A stretch of DNA of 64,000 nt, from positions 310,001-374,000 of the forward strand of contig NZ_JAJBZT010000003.1 of assembly GCF_020564625.1 (NCBI RefSeq). Direction: 5' to 3'. Below are positions 1-9,150 of the stretch, in pieces. Each line of letters begins with the position of its first letter. The stretch's first letter is position 1. Origin of the DNA: Leeia speluncae. GTDB taxonomy: Bacteria; Pseudomonadota; Gammaproteobacteria; Burkholderiales; Leeiaceae. The position numbers and the translations under genes are program-made. Below the pieces are notes generated by a model. That model searched no databases. It was not told the DNA's origin and saw only the letters and a list, made by a program, of their open reading frames with translations.

Positions 1-885
1 AGCCAAGGCGAAATCGTGGGTATCGTTGGGGAATCCGGTTCGGGTAAATCTGTCACCATGATGGCAATGATGGGCCTACTAGAAGGACAAGGCCGCATTG
101 TTGCTGACGAACTCAGCTTCGATGGCAAAAATCTACTCACCATCTCTGCGCGCGATCGCCGCAAGATTGTGGGCAAAGATATCGCCATGATCTTCCAAGA
201 CCCGATGACCTCGCTCAACCCGAGCTACACCGTCGGTTATCAGATCATGGAAGTGCTAAAAGTTCACCAAGGTTTACGTGGTGGTGCACTCAAAGCTCGC
301 GCACTCGAACTGATGGAACTAGTCGAGATTCCAGCCGCAAAAACCCGCTTGGAAGCCTACCCGCACCAGCTATCTGGCGGGATGAGCCAACGGGTGATGA
401 TCGCGATTGCACTGGCCTGTAATCCAAAACTCCTGATTGCCGACGAGCCGACCACCGCGCTCGACGTGACCATCCAAGCGCAGATTATGGACTTGCTGGT
501 TAGCCTGCAAAAAGAACGTAATATGGCGCTCATCATGATTACCCATGACCTCGCGGTGATCTCTGAAGTCGCACACCGCGTGGCGGTGATGTACGCCGGG
601 CAAGTGGCAGAAGTAGGCGAAGTACCGGGGCTTTTCCGTCACCCGGTTCACCCTTATACCGAAGCACTACTCGCATCTATCCCTGAACATAGCAAAGGGG
701 CAAGACGGCTATCCACCCTACCCGGCATCGTACCTGGCCAATATGATCGCCCAACCGGCTGTCTATTAAGCCCACGCTGCCCGTATGTGGCAGACCGCTG
801 CCGTCAGGAACGCCCAGGCATCACCACTTATGATCAAGGTGCCGTGCGCTGCTTTACCCCACTATTTGCGAAGGAGGCCGTATGA
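1..885 (+). CDS. dppD: Dipeptide/oligopeptide ABC importer ATP-binding protein, 5' partial
   Basis: ATPase subunit of a peptide importer at the inner membrane. The frame is open from base 1, so the GTG at 16 is not the true start; by family comparison about 30 residues before the Walker A lie outside the window. Visible are Walker A GESGSGKS (window codons 10-17), signature LSGGMSQR near codon 125, Walker B LLIADEPT near 146, the H-loop ITHDL, and the oligopeptide-transporter C-terminal tail with four cysteines, which in DppD-type proteins can hold an Fe-S cluster. The stop overlaps the next start by 4 bp (ATGA), so the two ATPases are translationally coupled. Permease and binding-protein genes presumably lie upstream. 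Dipeptide versus longer-peptide specificity cannot be decided. Confidence 0.9.
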   Translation, partial: SQGEIVGIVGESGSGKSVTMMAMMGLLEGQGRIVADELSFDGKNLLTISARDRRKIVGKDIAMIFQDPMTSLNPSYTVGYQIMEVLKVHQGLRGGALKARALELMELVEIPAAKTRLEAYPHQLSGGMSQRVMIAIALACNPKLLIADEPTTALDVTIQAQIMDLLVSLQKERNMALIMITHDLAVISEVAHRVAVMYAGQVAEVGEVPGLFRHPVHPYTEALLASIPEHSKGARRLSTLPGIVPGQYDRPTGCLLSPRCPYVADRCRQERPGITTYDQGAVRCFTPLFAKEAV

Positions 886-1865
886 GCGATGTTGTATTAG
901 AGGCTCAAGACCTCACCCGTCATTACGAAGTATCCCAAGGTTTTCTTAAGCCGAAAGCACACGTTAAAGCACTCAATGGCGTGTCCTTCCAGTTACGTGC
1001 AGGCAAAACGCTTGCCGTTGTAGGGGAGTCTGGCTGTGGTAAATCCACGCTAGCACGCCAGCTAACACTCATAGAAGCGCCAACCGCGGGTAAATTAGTA
1101 TTAGATGGCACAGATATCACCAAAGCAGGTAAAGGCGATATTAAAGATCTACGTAAAAAAGTGCAGATGGTGTTCCAAAACCCGTATGCCTCGCTGAACC
1201 CACGTCAAAAGATTGGTGATCAGTTAGCCGAACCGCTCACCATTAACACCACGCTAACAAAAGCAGAACGCGAAGAAAAAGTGCGCGCCATGATGACCCG
1301 TGTTGGTCTTCGTCCTGAGCATTTCTTCCGCTATCCGCACATGTTCTCTGGTGGACAGCGTCAGCGGATTGCGATTGCGCGCGCCATGATGTTGCAACCG
1401 AAAATTGTGGTGGCAGATGAGCCAACCTCCGCGCTAGATGTATCGATTCAGGCGCAGGTACTCAACTTGTTTATGGATCTGCAAGAAGAGTTCAACACCG
1501 CTTACGTGTTCATCTCTCACAACTTATCGGTGGTTGAACACGTTGCCGATGATCTGATGGTGATGTACCTCGGTCGTGCCGTGGAAATGGGTACAAAAGA
1601 AGTCATCTACAGCAAGCCGATGCACCCTTATACCCAAGCGCTATTGTCGGCGACCCCATCGGTATTTGCAGAAGACCGTCGCACAAAAATTCGCATTGAA
1701 GGGGAACTTCCTAGTCCACTCAACCCTCCAACTGGCTGTGCGTTTCATAAACGCTGCCCGTATGCCGATACGCGCTGCCAGCAGGAAACTCCCGACCTGC
1801 GCCCAGTGGAAGGCCGTCAAATTGCCTGCCACCACGTAGAACGTATCGCAACTCACATCGCCTAA
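882..1865 (+). CDS. dppF: Dipeptide/oligopeptide ABC importer ATP-binding protein
   Basis: Second ATPase of the importer, pairing with the upstream subunit to drive peptide uptake. The 327 residues match the DppF/OppF length. Walker A GESGCGKS is near residue 48, the signature FSGGQRQR near 156, then Walker B VVADEPT and the H-loop ISHNL. The C-terminal oligopeptide tail again carries cysteines ([10 protein letters not shown], then two more). The ATG lies inside the stop of the preceding gene. A strong hairpin terminator follows 8 bp after the stop, so this is the last gene of the transporter operon. Confidence 0.92.
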   Translation: MSDVVLEAQDLTRHYEVSQGFLKPKAHVKALNGVSFQLRAGKTLAVVGESGCGKSTLARQLTLIEAPTAGKLVLDGTDITKAGKGDIKDLRKKVQMVFQNPYASLNPRQKIGDQLAEPLTINTTLTKAEREEKVRAMMTRVGLRPEHFFRYPHMFSGGQRQRIAIARAMMLQPKIVVADEPTSALDVSIQAQVLNLFMDLQEEFNTAYVFISHNLSVVEHVADDLMVMYLGRAVEMGTKEVIYSKPMHPYTQALLSATPSVFAEDRRTKIRIEGELPSPLNPPTGCAFHKRCPYADTRCQQETPDLRPVEGRQIACHHVERIATHIA

Positions 1866-1873
1866 GGGCATGT

Positions 1874-1916
1874 CTCCCGTTGCCTCTCTCTCTCCAGGCA
1901 ACGGGAGTTTTTCTTT
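1874..1916 (+). terminator. Rho-independent terminator after dppF
   Basis: A perfect 12-bp stem (1874-1885 with 1896-1907, arm CTCCCGTTGCCT) and a 10-nt pyrimidine loop are followed directly by TTTTTCTTT. It ends the transporter operon before pepP. Confidence 0.85.
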
Positions 1917-1932
1917 GTGACGGAGTCACGAC

Positions 1933-3345
1933 ATGAGTCACGCAACAACCTTTTCACCAAATATCTATGAAGCACGCCGCACCGCACTGTTAGCACGAAT
2001 GGCAAACAGCGGTCTCATCCTATTGCCAGGCAATCAGGATGCGTCGATGAACTACCTGCATAATATTTACCCGTTTAGACAAGACAGCAGCTTTGCTTAC
2101 TATTTTGGCTTACACATGCCCGATCTAGTCGGCGTCCTCGATACAGATAACGGCACCTGCACCCTGTATGGCGATGATCCCAGCCTAGAAAGCATCGTCT
2201 GGACCGGCCCGCTGCCAACCTTGGCCGAGCGTGGACAAACCGTTGGCATCACACAAACCGCTTCTCTCGCTAGTTTGCCAGAGGAGCTAAAGGCAGCACA
2301 AAATGCAGGTCGACGCATTCATTATTTGCCGCCCTACCGTGGCAAGTCCGCCTTACAGCTGGCAACACTACTCAATCTGGCCGTCACGGAAATTGCCCGT
2401 GGCGAATCGGTAGACCTAATCCGAGCAATCGTGGCACAACGCGAAGTAAAGTCCGAAGAAGAAATCGCCGAAATGACGTGGGCGCTGGGCATTACCAAGC
2501 AAATGCATGAAACCGCTATGCGAGAAACTCGCCCTGGTCAGTATGAATATCAAATTGTCGGTGCAATGGAAGGCCTAATGCGCCGCCATGGTTTGCAATT
2601 AGCCTACCCAAGTATTTTCTCGAAGCAAGGCGAAGTGCTGCACAACGGCAGCCATCACAACCAATTGCAAGCGGGCGACTGGGTGGTAAACGATACCGGT
2701 TGCAGCAGTCGTCTTGGTTATGCAAGCGATATTACCCGCACCCTTCCCGTTAGCGGGCAGTTTACCGACCGACAACGCACGCTCTATCAAATCACCCTAG
2801 ACTCACAACTAGCCGCGATCGCCGCCATGAAACCGGGCGTCACCAATTTATCCGTCCACCAATTAGCGGTGAGTAAACTGGTGGATGGCTTAAAAGCACT
2901 AGGCATTTTCACCGGTGACACCGAAGAAACCGTGCTAAGTGGCGCCTATGCGATCATCTTCCAGTGCGGGCTTGGCCATCAGATTGGCATGGACGTGCAC
3001 GATATGGAAAACCTTGGTGAAGCGTATGTCGGTTATGACGAAGCCACCACCCGCAGTACGCTATTTGGTATGCGGAACTTACGAATGGGTAAAGCCTATC
3101 GCCAAGGGATGGTGATGACCGTGGAACCGGGTCTCTATTTTATCCCGGCCCAGATCGACCAGTGGCAAGCTGAAAAACGCCATGCGCACCTCATCAACTA
3201 TGAAGTGCTAAATCAATATCGTGATGCAGGTGGTGTAAGGATTGAAGATGAAGTACTCATCACAGAGAATAGCTGCGAAGTCATTGGTGAGCCGATTCCA
3301 AAGAGCATTGCAGAAGTAGAAGCCTTGATGGGCACTGCGGCTTAA
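1933..3345 (+). CDS. pepP: Xaa-Pro aminopeptidase (M24B family)
   Basis: Cytosolic metallo-aminopeptidase that removes the first residue from peptides with proline in second position. An AMP_N-type N-terminal domain (about 1-150) is followed by the pita-bread catalytic domain. All five metal ligands are visible: Asp near 254 and 266 (VVNDTG, ASDITR), His near 350 (GLGHQIGMDVHD), Glu near 398 (TVEPGLYF) and Glu near 437 (RIEDEV). The length of 470 residues is slightly above E. coli PepP (441). GGAG lies 7 nt before the ATG. It sits behind the dppF terminator, so it probably has its own promoter or depends on read-through; processing of imported peptides is a natural partner role. Confidence 0.93.
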   Translation: MSHATTFSPNIYEARRTALLARMANSGLILLPGNQDASMNYLHNIYPFRQDSSFAYYFGLHMPDLVGVLDTDNGTCTLYGDDPSLESIVWTGPLPTLAERGQTVGITQTASLASLPEELKAAQNAGRRIHYLPPYRGKSALQLATLLNLAVTEIARGESVDLIRAIVAQREVKSEEEIAEMTWALGITKQMHETAMRETRPGQYEYQIVGAMEGLMRRHGLQLAYPSIFSKQGEVLHNGSHHNQLQAGDWVVNDTGCSSRLGYASDITRTLPVSGQFTDRQRTLYQITLDSQLAAIAAMKPGVTNLSVHQLAVSKLVDGLKALGIFTGDTEETVLSGAYAIIFQCGLGHQIGMDVHDMENLGEAYVGYDEATTRSTLFGMRNLRMGKAYRQGMVMTVEPGLYFIPAQIDQWQAEKRHAHLINYEVLNQYRDAGGVRIEDEVLITENSCEVIGEPIPKSIAEVEALMGTAA

Positions 3346-3364
3346 TTCCGTTTTGACTCATGCG

Positions 3365-3402
3365 AAAAAAGCCTGCCACTCATTAGTTTGGCAGGCTTTT
3401 TT
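3365..3402. terminator. Bidirectional terminator between pepP and gloA
   Basis: The 14-bp arms AAAAAAGCCTGCCA (3365-3378) and TGGCAGGCTTTTTT (3389-3402) have a 10-nt loop and a T-run on both strands. It serves the convergent genes pepP (+) and gloA (-). Confidence 0.9.
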
Positions 3403-3404
3403 AG

Positions 3405-3794
3405 TTATCGTGTACCGAGCTGAATAAACTCGATCTTATAACCGTCTGGATCTTCTACAAAGGCAATCACGGTCGTGCCATGCTTCATCGGACCAGCTTC
3501 CCGGGTGACCTTGCCACCTTTTGCACGAACCGCCTCACAGGTAGCATAAGCATCTTCTACTTCCACCGCCAAATGGCCAAAACCGTTACCTAAATCATAA
3601 CTTTCAGTATCCCAGTTGTGTGTCAACTCGATCACCGAATTCGTGTCTTCATCACCATAGCCCACAAACGCCAGTGTAAAACGGCCATCTGGATAATCAT
3701 TCTTACGCAGTAACTTCATCCCTAGCACCGAGGTATAAAAGTCGATCGATTTATCCAAATTCCCTACGCGAATCATTGTATGCAGTAATCTCAT
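3405..3794 (-). CDS. gloA: Lactoylglutathione lyase (glyoxalase I)
   Basis: Converts the methylglyoxal-glutathione hemithioacetal to S-lactoylglutathione. The 129-residue VOC-fold protein has the expected metal ligands: His in RLLHTMIRV at the N-terminus, Glu in [10 protein letters not shown], His in [11 protein letters not shown] and Glu in KIEFIQLG near the end. That set is typical of the Ni-dependent bacterial enzyme. An AGGGGTAGG Shine-Dalgarno stretch precedes the ATG. Glutathione for this reaction would come from gshA/gshB elsewhere in the window. It is last in the minus-strand run from glyQ, but a 57-bp gap leaves open whether it is co-transcribed. Confidence 0.93.
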   Translation of the reverse strand: MRLLHTMIRVGNLDKSIDFYTSVLGMKLLRKNDYPDGRFTLAFVGYGDEDTNSVIELTHNWDTESYDLGNGFGHLAVEVEDAYATCEAVRAKGGKVTREAGPMKHGTTVIAFVEDPDGYKIEFIQLGTR

Positions 3795-3851
3795 TTACCT
3801 ACCCCTTATCTGGTTTCTTTCCATCAGAACAGCCATACAAAGATTGGTTCC

Positions 3852-4625
3852 TTACCAACTTAGCCAAGCAGTCCCTTGTTCTTTTAACGCTTTTCGCCTT
3901 GCTTTGTAATCTGGACAAAGTGTCGCCACGATCTGCCAAAAAGCAGGGCCATGATTAAACTCTTTTAAATGCGCCAACTCATGACAAATCACATAATCAA
4001 TCAGCGCTGGCGGCGCTTGCATCAATCGCCAGTTTAATTTGATTTCACCTTTATGATCACAACTCCCCCACTTTTGGCGCGCAGAGGAAAGAGACAATGG
4101 GGGCGTTTTAGTTAATCGCATTAATTGCGCGTAGCTATCAAACCGAGGCAGAAAATAAGCAAGCGCTTGTCCGGCCATCCATTCCGCAACCGCAGGTGGA
4201 ATCACTGTCGCAGGTTTCCCTGTTGGCACACGAATGACCAAATACTGGCCATCTTGCTCAACTTCTACCCCTCTCGTTCTACCCGGCAAGAGGACGATCG
4301 TCAATTGTTCACCCAACCAGTCAATAGAAGAACCATCCGCAAAATCAGGTGGTTTCGGCCGGTTGTCGACATTGCCAAGGTGCTTTGCTAACCAAGCGGC
4401 TTTTTGCTGAATAAAGGGAAGCGCTTGCTCTGCGTTTGCCCTTGCAGGCAAATGAATCACGAGAGCAGCTTCTTTGATGGCGAGGCCAATCGTTCGGCGT
4501 TGTCCGTGACGGACAAGCACGGGATACTGGCTCACCGTATCTGCGTCGACAATTTGCAGTACTAGCGAGCCAGCAGTAGTCGTCAGAGTTACTGACGGAT
4601 GCGGGCGACTTCGCCTTCGATCCAT
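3852..4625 (-). CDS. YgjP-like (DUF45) zinc metallopeptidase family protein
   Basis: A 257-residue protein of the YgjP/DUF45 family, a minigluzincin-like predicted zinc peptidase of unknown substrate. The N-terminal half is a beta-rich domain with the usual RHGQRRTIGLAI stretch. The catalytic motif HELAHL lies near residue 205, followed by the downstream HGPAFW segment and the basic DYKARRKAL stretch typical of the family. No signal peptide is seen, so it should be cytosolic. The chosen ATG lies 37 bp inside plsC; a shorter start further in is possible because the first 20 residues are poorly conserved-looking. Confidence 0.8.
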   Translation of the reverse strand: MDRRRSRPHPSVTLTTTAGSLVLQIVDADTVSQYPVLVRHGQRRTIGLAIKEAALVIHLPARANAEQALPFIQQKAAWLAKHLGNVDNRPKPPDFADGSSIDWLGEQLTIVLLPGRTRGVEVEQDGQYLVIRVPTGKPATVIPPAVAEWMAGQALAYFLPRFDSYAQLMRLTKTPPLSLSSARQKWGSCDHKGEIKLNWRLMQAPPALIDYVICHELAHLKEFNHGPAFWQIVATLCPDYKARRKALKEQGTAWLSW

Positions 4626-5305
4626 GCGTGCGCTGCATTGGTAATAGACGCCAAATCACGTCCATCCGGGTAAATCGGGCGACCAATCGAAACGGTAATC
4701 GTACCAGGGCGTTTCATCCAGCTATTTTTTGGCCAATAATCACCCGCATTGTGCGCAACCGGTACTAATGGCACTTCTAAGGCACGCGCCATATCGGCAG
4801 CACCCTTTTTGTACTTCACTTTCGCGCCCGGTTCAGTACGAGTGCCTTCCGGGAAAATCACAATCCAGAACCCATCATTCAACCGCTTTTTAGACACATC
4901 TAGCATTTTATTGCGAGACTCAACGCCAGCCGAGCGATCAATAAAGATGGTCGAAATCGTTGCCAAGCCCCAACCAAAGAAAGGAATATAAAGTAATTCT
5001 TTCTTCGCGATATACACTTGCGGAGGAAACACCATTTGCAGTGCCATGGTTTCCCATGCCGATTGGTGCTTAGAACAAATAATGGCCGGCTTCACCCCTT
5101 GCAGGTTTTCTAAGCCTTCTACTTTGTACTTAATACCGCAAATATATTCCACCACCCACATCATGAGACGAGTCCAACCAAAGGTACTCACGATGCGGTA
5201 ACGAATCCTAGCGGGTAGCGGCAGAATCAACGTGCCAATGACACAATAAATCGGCGTTAACACTAACGCGGCGACATAAAACAAAATAGAACGAATGGCA
5301 TTCAT
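4589..5305 (-). CDS. plsC: 1-acyl-sn-glycerol-3-phosphate acyltransferase
   Basis: Inner-membrane enzyme that acylates lysophosphatidic acid to phosphatidic acid. The 238 residues begin with a hydrophobic segment (about 5-28). The first acyltransferase motif is KHQSAWE near residue 80; Glu replaces the usual Asp of HX4D, which is common in this subfamily. The FPEGTRT motif follows near 150. The gene sits between gmhB and the DUF45 gene in the glyQ-glyS-gmhB-plsC order common in betaproteobacteria. A second acyltransferase of the family (43.7 kb) is better read as the ornithine-lipid enzyme. Confidence 0.88.
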   Translation of the reverse strand: MNAIRSILFYVAALVLTPIYCVIGTLILPLPARIRYRIVSTFGWTRLMMWVVEYICGIKYKVEGLENLQGVKPAIICSKHQSAWETMALQMVFPPQVYIAKKELLYIPFFGWGLATISTIFIDRSAGVESRNKMLDVSKKRLNDGFWIVIFPEGTRTEPGAKVKYKKGAADMARALEVPLVPVAHNAGDYWPKNSWMKRPGTITVSIGRPIYPDGRDLASITNAAHAWIEGEVARIRQ

Positions 5306-5347
5306 TGCTGGACTTTTTTAGTTAGTATTGGGTTGCCAAAATGGTTG

Positions 5348-5893
5348 CTACTCGGTTAAAAGCGCATCCACGACTGCCGCCAGATCGTCACAGACAATCG
5401 TCCCCTGCGGCAAACTCCCTTTTGCAATCGTGCGTTCACCCTTACCGGTTTTCACCAAATAAGGGGTCGCGCCTAATTGCATGCCTGCTTCTAAATCGCG
5501 CAGGCTATCTCCCACAACGGGGATGCCAGATAAATCCGCTAAACCATAGTGGTCCGCAATTGTTCTGAACATGCCCGGAAGGGGTTTTCGACAATCACAA
5601 CTGACATCCGGTCCGTGTGGACAAAATTCGATTTTGTCGATTTTGCCACCTAAGGGCGTTAGCAATGTGGCCAATTTGTCATGCATCGCGTCTAGGGTAG
5701 ATAGATCAAAATACCCACGTGCAATACCGGATTGGTTAGTGGCAATCGCCACCTGCCAGCCCGCTTTGGTCAGACGGGCTATCGCCTCAATGCTGCCGGG
5801 TAACGGAATCCACTCGTCCACACTTTTGACGTACTCATCACTATCAAAGTTGATAACGCCATCTCGGTCTAAGATGATCAGCTTGATCGTCAT
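5348..5893 (-). CDS. gmhB: D-glycero-beta-D-manno-heptose-1,7-bisphosphate 7-phosphatase
   Basis: HAD-family phosphatase in ADP-heptose synthesis, supplying heptose for the LPS inner core. The DxD nucleophile motif is LDRDGVIN (residues 7-14). The zinc-binding Cys/His loop CPHGPDVSCDCRKP lies near residue 95, and the later VVGDSLRDLEAG gives the acidic HAD motif. The length (181) matches E. coli GmhB. Its stop and start are within 2-3 bp of glyS and it probably shares that transcript. It supports the heptosyltransferase-type genes further along the window. Confidence 0.93.
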   Translation of the reverse strand: MTIKLIILDRDGVINFDSDEYVKSVDEWIPLPGSIEAIARLTKAGWQVAIATNQSGIARGYFDLSTLDAMHDKLATLLTPLGGKIDKIEFCPHGPDVSCDCRKPLPGMFRTIADHYGLADLSGIPVVGDSLRDLEAGMQLGATPYLVKTGKGERTIAKGSLPQGTIVCDDLAAVVDALLTE

Positions 5894-5895
5894 GC

Positions 5896-7962
5896 TTACT
5901 CTGCCAACACGGCAATCTCAGCCACCTGATTCATCAGGCTCGCGAGTTCCGATAGCAACGCTAGACGGTTATTACGCACACCTAAATCTTCTGCCATCAC
6001 CATTACATCTGCAAAGAAAGCATCCACCGGTGCACGCAGCCCCGCCAATTGCTTCAATGCCGCCGTGTAGTTACCCGCAGAAAGTTCTGCATTCACCGTT
6101 GGCGCCAACGCACGCGTCGCTTCAAACAAGGCTTTTTCAGGCGCTTCAACAAACTTCGCCGCATCCACTGCAGGCAATTCACCTTCTACCTTTTTCAAGA
6201 TATTACGGATACGCTTGTCTGCAGCTGCCAATGCAGCCGCCTCTGGCAAAGCACGGAACTCAGCCACCGCTTGCAACTTGGCACGAATGCTATCTAGACG
6301 CGCTGGGCGCAATGCCAACACGGCATCCACTTCACGGCCATCAAACTCACCAGATAGCAAGTTCTTCAGGCGATCTTGCATAAAGCCAGCCACACCAGCC
6401 ACCACATCCGCAGACAACTTACCCGCTTCAAACGAATTAGCCGCCAAACTTAAGAGTGCAGATACATCCACCGGCAATTCCGCTTCGATCAACATACGCA
6501 ATACACCTAGTGCCGCACGGCGAAGCGCAAATGGATCTTTATCACCCGTTGGGATCAAGCCAATACCGTAAATACCCACCAGGGTTTCTAACTTATCAGC
6601 CAAGGCAACGCTCAGCGCGATATTACCGGCGGGCAACGAGTCACCAGCAAAACGTGGGTGATAATGGCCTTCAATCGCATCTGCAACTTCAGCAGTTTCA
6701 CCATCAATTTGCGCATAGTAACGGCCCATGGTGCCCTGTAGTTCAGGGAACTCGCCCACCATGTCAGACACCAAGTCGGCTTTTGCCAAGTACGCTGCAC
6801 GGCTAGCGGTTGCACGATCAGCACCCAATAGCGCAGCGATTTCGCCAGCCAGCGCTTGCAAGCGAGCAATACGCTCTAGCTGCGAACCTAGCTTATTGTG
6901 GTAAACCACATTCTCAAGGCGAGCCACACGATTTTCTAAGCGAACCTTCTGGTCTTGCTCAAAGAAGAAGCGCGCATCTGATAAACGGGCACGCAACACG
7001 CGCTCATTACCTTGAATAATATGGCTTGGGTCTTCGGTTTGCAGGTTAGACACCAACAAGAAGTTTGGCAGCAATTTGCCATTGCTATCCAATAGCGGGA
7101 AATACTTCTGGTTCTGCTGCATAGTCAGCATCAGACATTCTTGCGGCACTTTCAGGAATTCATCCTCAAAGCGAGCAGCGTATACGACCGGCCACTCGAC
7201 CAAGGCGGTCACTTCATCAATCAACGCCGCATCGGCACCGATCGTTGCATTCAGCTTAGCCGCTTCTTCGTTCAGGTGCTTCTCGATCAGCGCTTTACGT
7301 GCCGCTACGCTAGCCACGACCTTGCCTTCTTCGAATAAGACACGCGCGTAGTCATCTGCATGAGCAATGCTCAAATCACCGTCAGATAAGAAACGATGAC
7401 CACGGGTAATGCGGTCGGCCGTTAGTCCTAACAGGCTAACTGGCAATACTTCTTTGCCCAATAGCGCGATGAGGCGCTTTACCGGACGTACAAATTGCAC
7501 ATCGGTATCACCCCAACGCATCATTTTCGGAATCGGCAATTTCTTGATCGCAGTAGCCAATACTTCTGGCAACAAGTTGGCCAATGCGTCACCCGGCTTG
7601 CTACTACGGAACACAAACACATCTTGTTTGCCATCCGACATCGTTGCTAACGCAGCAACCTCAACTCCACAAGAACGGGCAAAACCCATCAGTGCTGGCG
7701 TTGGTTGTCCATCTTTCATACCAGAAGCGACGGCAGGGCCTTTACGCTCGATCTGCTGTTCTGGTTGCGTTGCCAATACGCTAGGAATACGCACGGCCAA
7801 ACGACGTGGGCTAGCAAATGATTGCAACTCAACGTCTTTTGCTACCAATTGCAATTTGACGAGTTCGTCAAACACCGTTTGTGAAAATACCTGACCCAAA
7901 TTTGCCAACGCTTTTGGAGGCAATTCTTCGGTCAGCAATTCAATCAATAAATTTTCTTGCAT
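5896..7962 (-). CDS. glyS: Glycyl-tRNA synthetase beta subunit
   Basis: Beta subunit of the bacterial alpha2beta2 glycyl-tRNA synthetase. The 688 residues match the family (about 690). The N-terminal QENLLIELLTEELPP stretch is the family signature, and the C-terminal third carries the tRNA-binding DALR-like region. It lies 81 bp downstream of glyQ in the same direction, so the two subunits are made together. Long open frames on the opposite strand are composition shadows. Confidence 0.96.
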   Translation of the reverse strand: MQENLLIELLTEELPPKALANLGQVFSQTVFDELVKLQLVAKDVELQSFASPRRLAVRIPSVLATQPEQQIERKGPAVASGMKDGQPTPALMGFARSCGVEVAALATMSDGKQDVFVFRSSKPGDALANLLPEVLATAIKKLPIPKMMRWGDTDVQFVRPVKRLIALLGKEVLPVSLLGLTADRITRGHRFLSDGDLSIAHADDYARVLFEEGKVVASVAARKALIEKHLNEEAAKLNATIGADAALIDEVTALVEWPVVYAARFEDEFLKVPQECLMLTMQQNQKYFPLLDSNGKLLPNFLLVSNLQTEDPSHIIQGNERVLRARLSDARFFFEQDQKVRLENRVARLENVVYHNKLGSQLERIARLQALAGEIAALLGADRATASRAAYLAKADLVSDMVGEFPELQGTMGRYYAQIDGETAEVADAIEGHYHPRFAGDSLPAGNIALSVALADKLETLVGIYGIGLIPTGDKDPFALRRAALGVLRMLIEAELPVDVSALLSLAANSFEAGKLSADVVAGVAGFMQDRLKNLLSGEFDGREVDAVLALRPARLDSIRAKLQAVAEFRALPEAAALAAADKRIRNILKKVEGELPAVDAAKFVEAPEKALFEATRALAPTVNAELSAGNYTAALKQLAGLRAPVDAFFADVMVMAEDLGVRNNRLALLSELASLMNQVAEIAVLAE

Positions 7963-8043
7963 GATCTTTTCTCTTCTAGAGGCTGCCCACAGGCAACCTT
8001 CAGCATTCTGTCATCCCGTCAGATAAGGCATTTACCTAATCTA

Positions 8044-9018
8044 TTACTCTGCCGCCGGGGTTTCACCGTTACGAATAGCCTTAATGCGATCCACCCACTC
8101 TTGACCAAACAAATCGATCACACGAGGGTTTTCTAATTGGCACATAGGGAAACCTAACACTTCGCGACTGTTGTAGAAGGCTTGCGCCACGCCACGCGCC
8201 AAGTTACGGATACGGCCAATGTAGGCTGCACGCTCAGTTACAGAAATCGCACCACGCGCATCTAGCAAGTTAAACGTATGCGCGGCTTTCAATACCATCT
8301 CATACACTGGCAGCGCAAAACCGACGTCTAACAAACGCTTGGCTTCCGATTCGTAGTAGTTGAATAGATAAAAGAGGCCATCAACGTTGCTGTGTTCGAA
8401 GTTGTAACGCGATTGCTCTACTTCGTTTTGGTGATACACGTCACCATAAGTCACACGGGTACCATCAGGCGCAATCGACCATACCAAATCGTAGACGTTT
8501 TCTACGCCCTGAATGTACATCGCCAAACGCTCGATACCGTATGTGATTTCGCCCAGTACTGGCTTACAATCAATACCACCCACTTGCTGGAAGTACGTAA
8601 ATTGCGTCACTTCCATCCCGTTTAACCAAACTTCCCAACCCAAGCCCCAAGCGCCTAGTGTTGGGTTTTCCCAGTCGTCTTCTACAAAGCGGATATCATG
8701 CACGTTCGGATCCACGCCCAACGCACGTAAGCTATCCAGATATAATTCTTGTAGATTATCTGGGGATGGTTTCATCACTACTTGGAATTGGTAGTAATGT
8801 TGCAAGCGGTTTGGGTTCTCGCCATAACGACCATCTTTTGGACGGCGAGAGGGTTGTACATACGCTGCATTCCATGGCTCTGGACCAATAGCACGCAGGA
8901 AAGTCGCTGTGTGGCTTGTGCCCGCGCCCATTTCCATATCGTAGGGTTGCAATACGGTGCAACCATGCTTACCCCAAAATTGTTGCAGCGTTAAAATCAG
9001 TTCCTGAAAAGTGCGCAT
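8044..9018 (-). CDS. glyQ: Glycyl-tRNA synthetase alpha subunit
   Basis: Catalytic alpha subunit that activates glycine and charges tRNA-Gly together with GlyS. The N-terminus [20 protein letters not shown] and the class II motif stretch [20 protein letters not shown] (near residue 57) are diagnostic. The 324 residues exceed E. coli GlyQ (303) by a short C-terminal tail. It heads the minus-strand run glyQ-glyS-gmhB-plsC and is divergent from nnrD, so its promoter lies in 9019-9150. Confidence 0.96.
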   Translation of the reverse strand: MRTFQELILTLQQFWGKHGCTVLQPYDMEMGAGTSHTATFLRAIGPEPWNAAYVQPSRRPKDGRYGENPNRLQHYYQFQVVMKPSPDNLQELYLDSLRALGVDPNVHDIRFVEDDWENPTLGAWGLGWEVWLNGMEVTQFTYFQQVGGIDCKPVLGEITYGIERLAMYIQGVENVYDLVWSIAPDGTRVTYGDVYHQNEVEQSRYNFEHSNVDGLFYLFNYYESEAKRLLDVGFALPVYEMVLKAAHTFNLLDARGAISVTERAAYIGRIRNLARGVAQAFYNSREVLGFPMCQLENPRVIDLFGQEWVDRIKAIRNGETPAAE

Positions 9019-9067
9019 GCTTTGATGTACCTAAAATTTGCTGACCACCGCATCGCGTACACTAACC

Positions 9068-9096
9068 ATTAGTCGCGACCGTTTTGTCTGGATCAA
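9068..9096 (-). promoter_or_regulatory. Candidate sigma-70 promoter for glyQ
   Basis: On the minus strand TTGATC (9091-9096) and ACTAAT (9068-9073) are separated by 17 bp, each matching 4 of 6 consensus positions. They lie about 50 bp before the glyQ ATG. This is pattern matching only. Confidence 0.35.
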
Positions 9097-9150
9097 TTAG
9101 TTCTAAAACAGTTGATTTTACTTGGATTATTGCCCAACCGAAAGCACAGC

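Noticed and set aside
5571-6383. 270-codon open frame on the plus strand opposite gmhB and glyS
   Set aside because: It is antisense to two well-supported genes, has no recognisable domain, is low in complexity and has no convincing ribosome site; a shadow of glyS codon bias.
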